Assembly: GCA_020465985.1 (NCBI GenBank)
Contig: JAANYP010009662.1
Coordinates: forward strand, 106,298-170,297
Direction of reading: 5' to 3'
Length of the DNA stretch: 64,000 bases
DNA from: Centrapalus pauciflorus
Taxonomy: Eukaryota > Streptophyta > Magnoliopsida > Asterales > Asteraceae
Below are positions 61,701 to 64,000 of this stretch, piece after piece. How positions within the stretch are numbered: position 1 is the first letter of the stretch; each line of letters opens with the position of its first letter. The translations under genes were made by a program, and so were the position numbers. Under the pieces are notes generated by a model, which was not told where the DNA came from, made no database searches, and saw only the letters and a program-made list of their open reading frames with translations.

Positions 61701-62078
61701 AGTTGGTGTAGCAAGAAGCAGAACTCAGTGTCTACTTCTACTGCTGAAGCTGAGTACATTGCTGCTGGAAGCTGCTGTGGGCAGATTCTGTGGATGCAGC
61801 ATCAGCTTGAAGATTATGGGCTTGTGTATAGGAAAATTCCTATTCTGTGTGATAACACAAGTGCCATAGCCATTTCCAGCAATCCAGTATTTCATTCAAG
61901 AACAAAGCATATTGAAGTCAGGCATCACTTCATCAGGGATCACATTCAGAAAGGTAATGTGGAGGTAAGTTTTATTTCCACAAATGAACAGCTTGCAGAC
62001 ATTTTCACCAAACCTCTTGATGAAACAAGGTTTAATTACCTTGTCAGCAAGCTGGGCATGTTAAACAAAAGTGACTAA
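58773..62078 (+). pseudogene. Sirevirus B pol with one nonsense codon
   Basis: One frame of ~1,100 codons interrupted only by Trp-to-TAG at 59757-59759 (PSSF-stop-AEAVNTACF). Protease VWYLDSGCSGHMTG; integrase WHKRLSHLN, a CEKGKQRK region, IHMDLFGPV, LRSDHGTEF and NGVAERRNRT; RT MDVKSAFLNGK, YGLKQAPRAWYD and QIYVDDIIFGS; RNase H GYSDSDFAGC, STAEAEYIAAGS, CDNTSAIAIS and RTKHIEVRHHFIRDHI, ending SKLGMLNKSD. The frame lies 40 nt after the gag stop in a different register. The residues I can check are conserved, so this is the best reference copy for A and C. Confidence 0.92.
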
Positions 62079-62764
62079 GTGTCCTCAAAGGTCTAAGACT
62101 TTGTATGTCTCACACTGATCAAGTTTCTCAGAACAGCTTAGACAGAACAGGCTCTGCATGTTATGTACGTAGCCATTTTTCTGAAATCCTTGATCAGCTT
62201 GAACATACAACAGGCTGAACACAAACAGTTTACTCGTCCAGCCTGATCTGATGGTCCATTCTTCACTCTGCTCATTCCCTCACACTGATTTACAAGACAT
62301 TGTATTGTAACCTGCTCAGCTATTGGATACAACCTGTTCCTACATAGTTGAACAGGCTGAGGGAACAGCTTGAAGAATGAACAGCTTGTGATGACCCTGC
62401 TCATCACAGGTTTGACCAACAGCTTAGACCAACAGTTTTTAATTACCTTTCTTCAAACTTAAGTTACTTAATTTCTGTTTTTATTTAACTTAATTACTGC
62501 GGATAATGTGGGTTACGTGTGTTAGTGATTAAAAAGGGCTCAAGTGATCTGACAAACGGTCTGATATGGACAACCGTTCCGTTTTCCGTTAACGACCTTC
62601 TCAAATCAACCGCCCAAATATTTCTCTCTCATACTCATATTCAAATCCTATAAATACCTCATACTGTTACATCTTCGTCTTCCTCACTACTATCATAAAC
62701 TTTCTAAGAACCCTAAATATTCGACTAAGTGTCTTGTGCTTCTGCTACTTTCCCTACTCTCAAA
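62079..62764 (+). promoter_or_regulatory. Region between pol and post-pol ORF of B, with TATA box
   Basis: 62090-62430 is packed with degenerate AACAGGCTGAAC / AACAGCTTAGAC words. Sequence from about 62388 onward aligns with the X leader. TATAAATA at 62649-62656 lies 109 nt before the ATG, with a pyrimidine-rich TTTCTCTCTCATACTC just upstream, as in a plant core promoter. Confidence 0.45.
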
Positions 62765-63107
62765 ATGGCTCACAGAAACAACCCTCCCTACCAGTATTTG
62801 TTGGTGATGATGTGCAGAAACATTCATCAGTCACCACAATGCTAACCCTCAAACCCACAAACTACATTGCCAACCTCACAATCCCCAAAAACTATGTGGG
62901 GAAAGGTTATGATCAAATGGTGGAGTTTTTGACAGTTCATCCGTTGAACTATGCTATGACTGCTACTCCTGGTGTCCTGTACCAGGAGATGGTGTACGAG
63001 TTCTGGTACACTTGTGCCTACAACCCCAACACCAAAGTCATCAAGGGGACTATTCTCAATGGGACTCAGACCATTGAGATTACTGCTGATCTTCTCAGGG
63101 AGGTTCT
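62765..63107 (+). pseudogene. Post-pol ORF of B, N-terminal fragment
   Basis: Homologous to the start of the X post-pol ORF: VFVGDDV, ANLTIPKNYVGKGYDQMVEF, YEFWYTCAYN, VIKGTILNG and ITADLLREVL. The ATG at 62765 (MAHRNNPPYQ) is one base out of register with the conserved frame, so a 1-nt deletion lies within the first ten codons. The sequence is cut at 63107 by an LTR start. The X copy continues past this point for over 1,000 residues. Confidence 0.75.
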
Positions 63108-64000
63108 TGTTAGGCACAAAAAGGCCTCAGTCAAACCTGTTCTACATCTGAGGGGGAGATTGATAATCAAACATGTTGATGCATTTGAAGGTTGAATTTA
63201 AGGCCTGTTATATGCCTTATTGAAGCCTGAAAATGATTTGCAATATTAGTCATAAGCTGTTCTATGTGTTGCATGTGTTGCAACTAAGACAGTTTGTCCA
63301 AGCTGCTCTGTCTGCTGAACAGGCTGGACATACACTGTTTACGCTGCTCTACACTGGTGAGCAGCTTGGGCACATTTAAAGTGTTCTGTTCTTTGTGAAC
63401 AGAACCTGTTCTTTGTGAACAGGCTAAACACTTTATGGAATATGTTTCCAAGTCTTCATGTATTGTTTTTGACTACAAGATCAGTTTACAAAGTCGAAGA
63501 CAAAGTGGAAAACAGAACTGCTCAGCCTGCCCAAGCTGTTCTGTAACATGAAGACAAAAGGTTATTTGAAAAAGGGTGACAGACCTTTTTCTTATATCAA
63601 AATAGGCCTTTACAAGGAAGAAAGACGAAAAGTTGACATTCCTAAATTAGTTAAAGGCAATGCAACAGTAGACAAAGTAAAAAGACAAAAGTTCTGCACA
63701 TGTGAAGACAAGTCTGCTTTTCAGAAAAGTGCAGAAAAGGTTATGTTGTCTTTTCAACAAGACTTCTCCTTTTTCATTCCGTCCAATGAAGATGTTTTTC
63801 TTAGATCCTCTGAGTGGGTATAAAAGGAAGCTTCTAAGGACAGAAAGAGGTGTGAAGAAAGCTAAGTGCTGAAACCAAGAGTGAACGTGCAAGTGTGATT
63901 TTCATGCATGCAAGCCTTCTGTGTAAATCAGTATCTGTGTGTCTAAGCTGTTTTACATAAGCTGTTCCCTTAAGTCTTGTAAACACAGTGAGTGCTTCTT
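63108..64000 (+). repeat. Second Sirevirus LTR, cut by the window end
   Basis: It starts exactly at TGTTAGGCACAAAAAGG and matches 54844-55962 closely but with many small differences (by eye roughly 90% or more). TATAAAA is at 63819-63825. The usual AGGGGGAGG tract is not next to it; the preceding bases are CAGGGAGGTTCT. It may be B's 3' LTR after a deletion, or the 5' LTR of another element inserted into the B post-pol ORF. Confidence 0.88.

Overview
This window looks like nuclear DNA of a flowering plant. It holds nested LTR retrotransposons, MITEs, a SINE and microsatellites around one multi-exon host gene. Ty3/gypsy LTRs rich in the motif ACTCGGCGAGTT, together with abundant Sirevirus-type Copia elements, make me favour Asteraceae, possibly the lettuce tribe. 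That placement is inference from remembered repeat style, not a search. I see no rRNA, tRNA gene, CRISPR array or bacterial feature.

Layout. (1) 1-5581: the minus-strand 3' part of a Copia/Sirevirus element, 'X': a pre-ORF promoter-like region, a very long decayed ORF downstream of pol, a polypurine tract and a partial LTR. (2) 5582-22656: a plus-strand Sirevirus, 'A', that is a mosaic. Its two LTRs belong to different subfamilies, it has no matching target duplication, and its RT is cut off before the catalytic motif. Its 3' LTR is split by a complete, young Tekay-type chromovirus (12242-21989, TSD CTTTG). The gag-pol of that chromovirus is open from end to end apart from one 81-nt GT-AG intron inside RT. 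(3) 22657-26493: minus-strand Sirevirus 'C', gag to RT, broken at both ends, followed by an AT-rich tandem array with a ~175-bp unit. (4) 29278-52172: one host gene on the minus strand, 19 coding exons, 964 codons, an EFR3/SEMI-ROLLED LEAF 2-like armadillo-type plasma-membrane scaffold protein. All exons join in frame. Its introns hold two Ale/Retrofit-like Copia elements with non-canonical LTR ends (D 35090-40119, E 44469-49331), a hAT-like element, two MITEs and a tRNA-derived SINE. (5) 52711-54843: three (TA)n tracts alternating with MITE-like units, then ~2.5 copies of a 224-bp tandem repeat. (6) 54844-64000: Sirevirus 'B', nearly full length, with both gag and pol carrying few lesions and a fragment of the same post-pol ORF seen in X. 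A further LTR starts at 63108 and runs off the window.

How the parts work together. In each LTR element the 5' LTR supplies promoter and polyadenylation signals, an initiator-Met tRNA primes minus-strand DNA at the PBS, and Gag-Pol (protease, integrase, RT, RNase H) does packaging, copying and integration. The chromovirus adds a C-terminal chromodomain-like tail. The host EFR3-like protein is expected to anchor a PI4-kinase complex at the plasma membrane; its transcript has to splice across roughly 6 kb of Copia sequence twice.

The observations I consider most novel are the spliceosomal intron in the otherwise intact chromovirus RT, the Sirevirus post-pol ORF with its own conserved TATA region, the conserved stop plus splice-acceptor-like motif between Sirevirus gag and pol, and the clustered palindromes in the chromovirus LTR.
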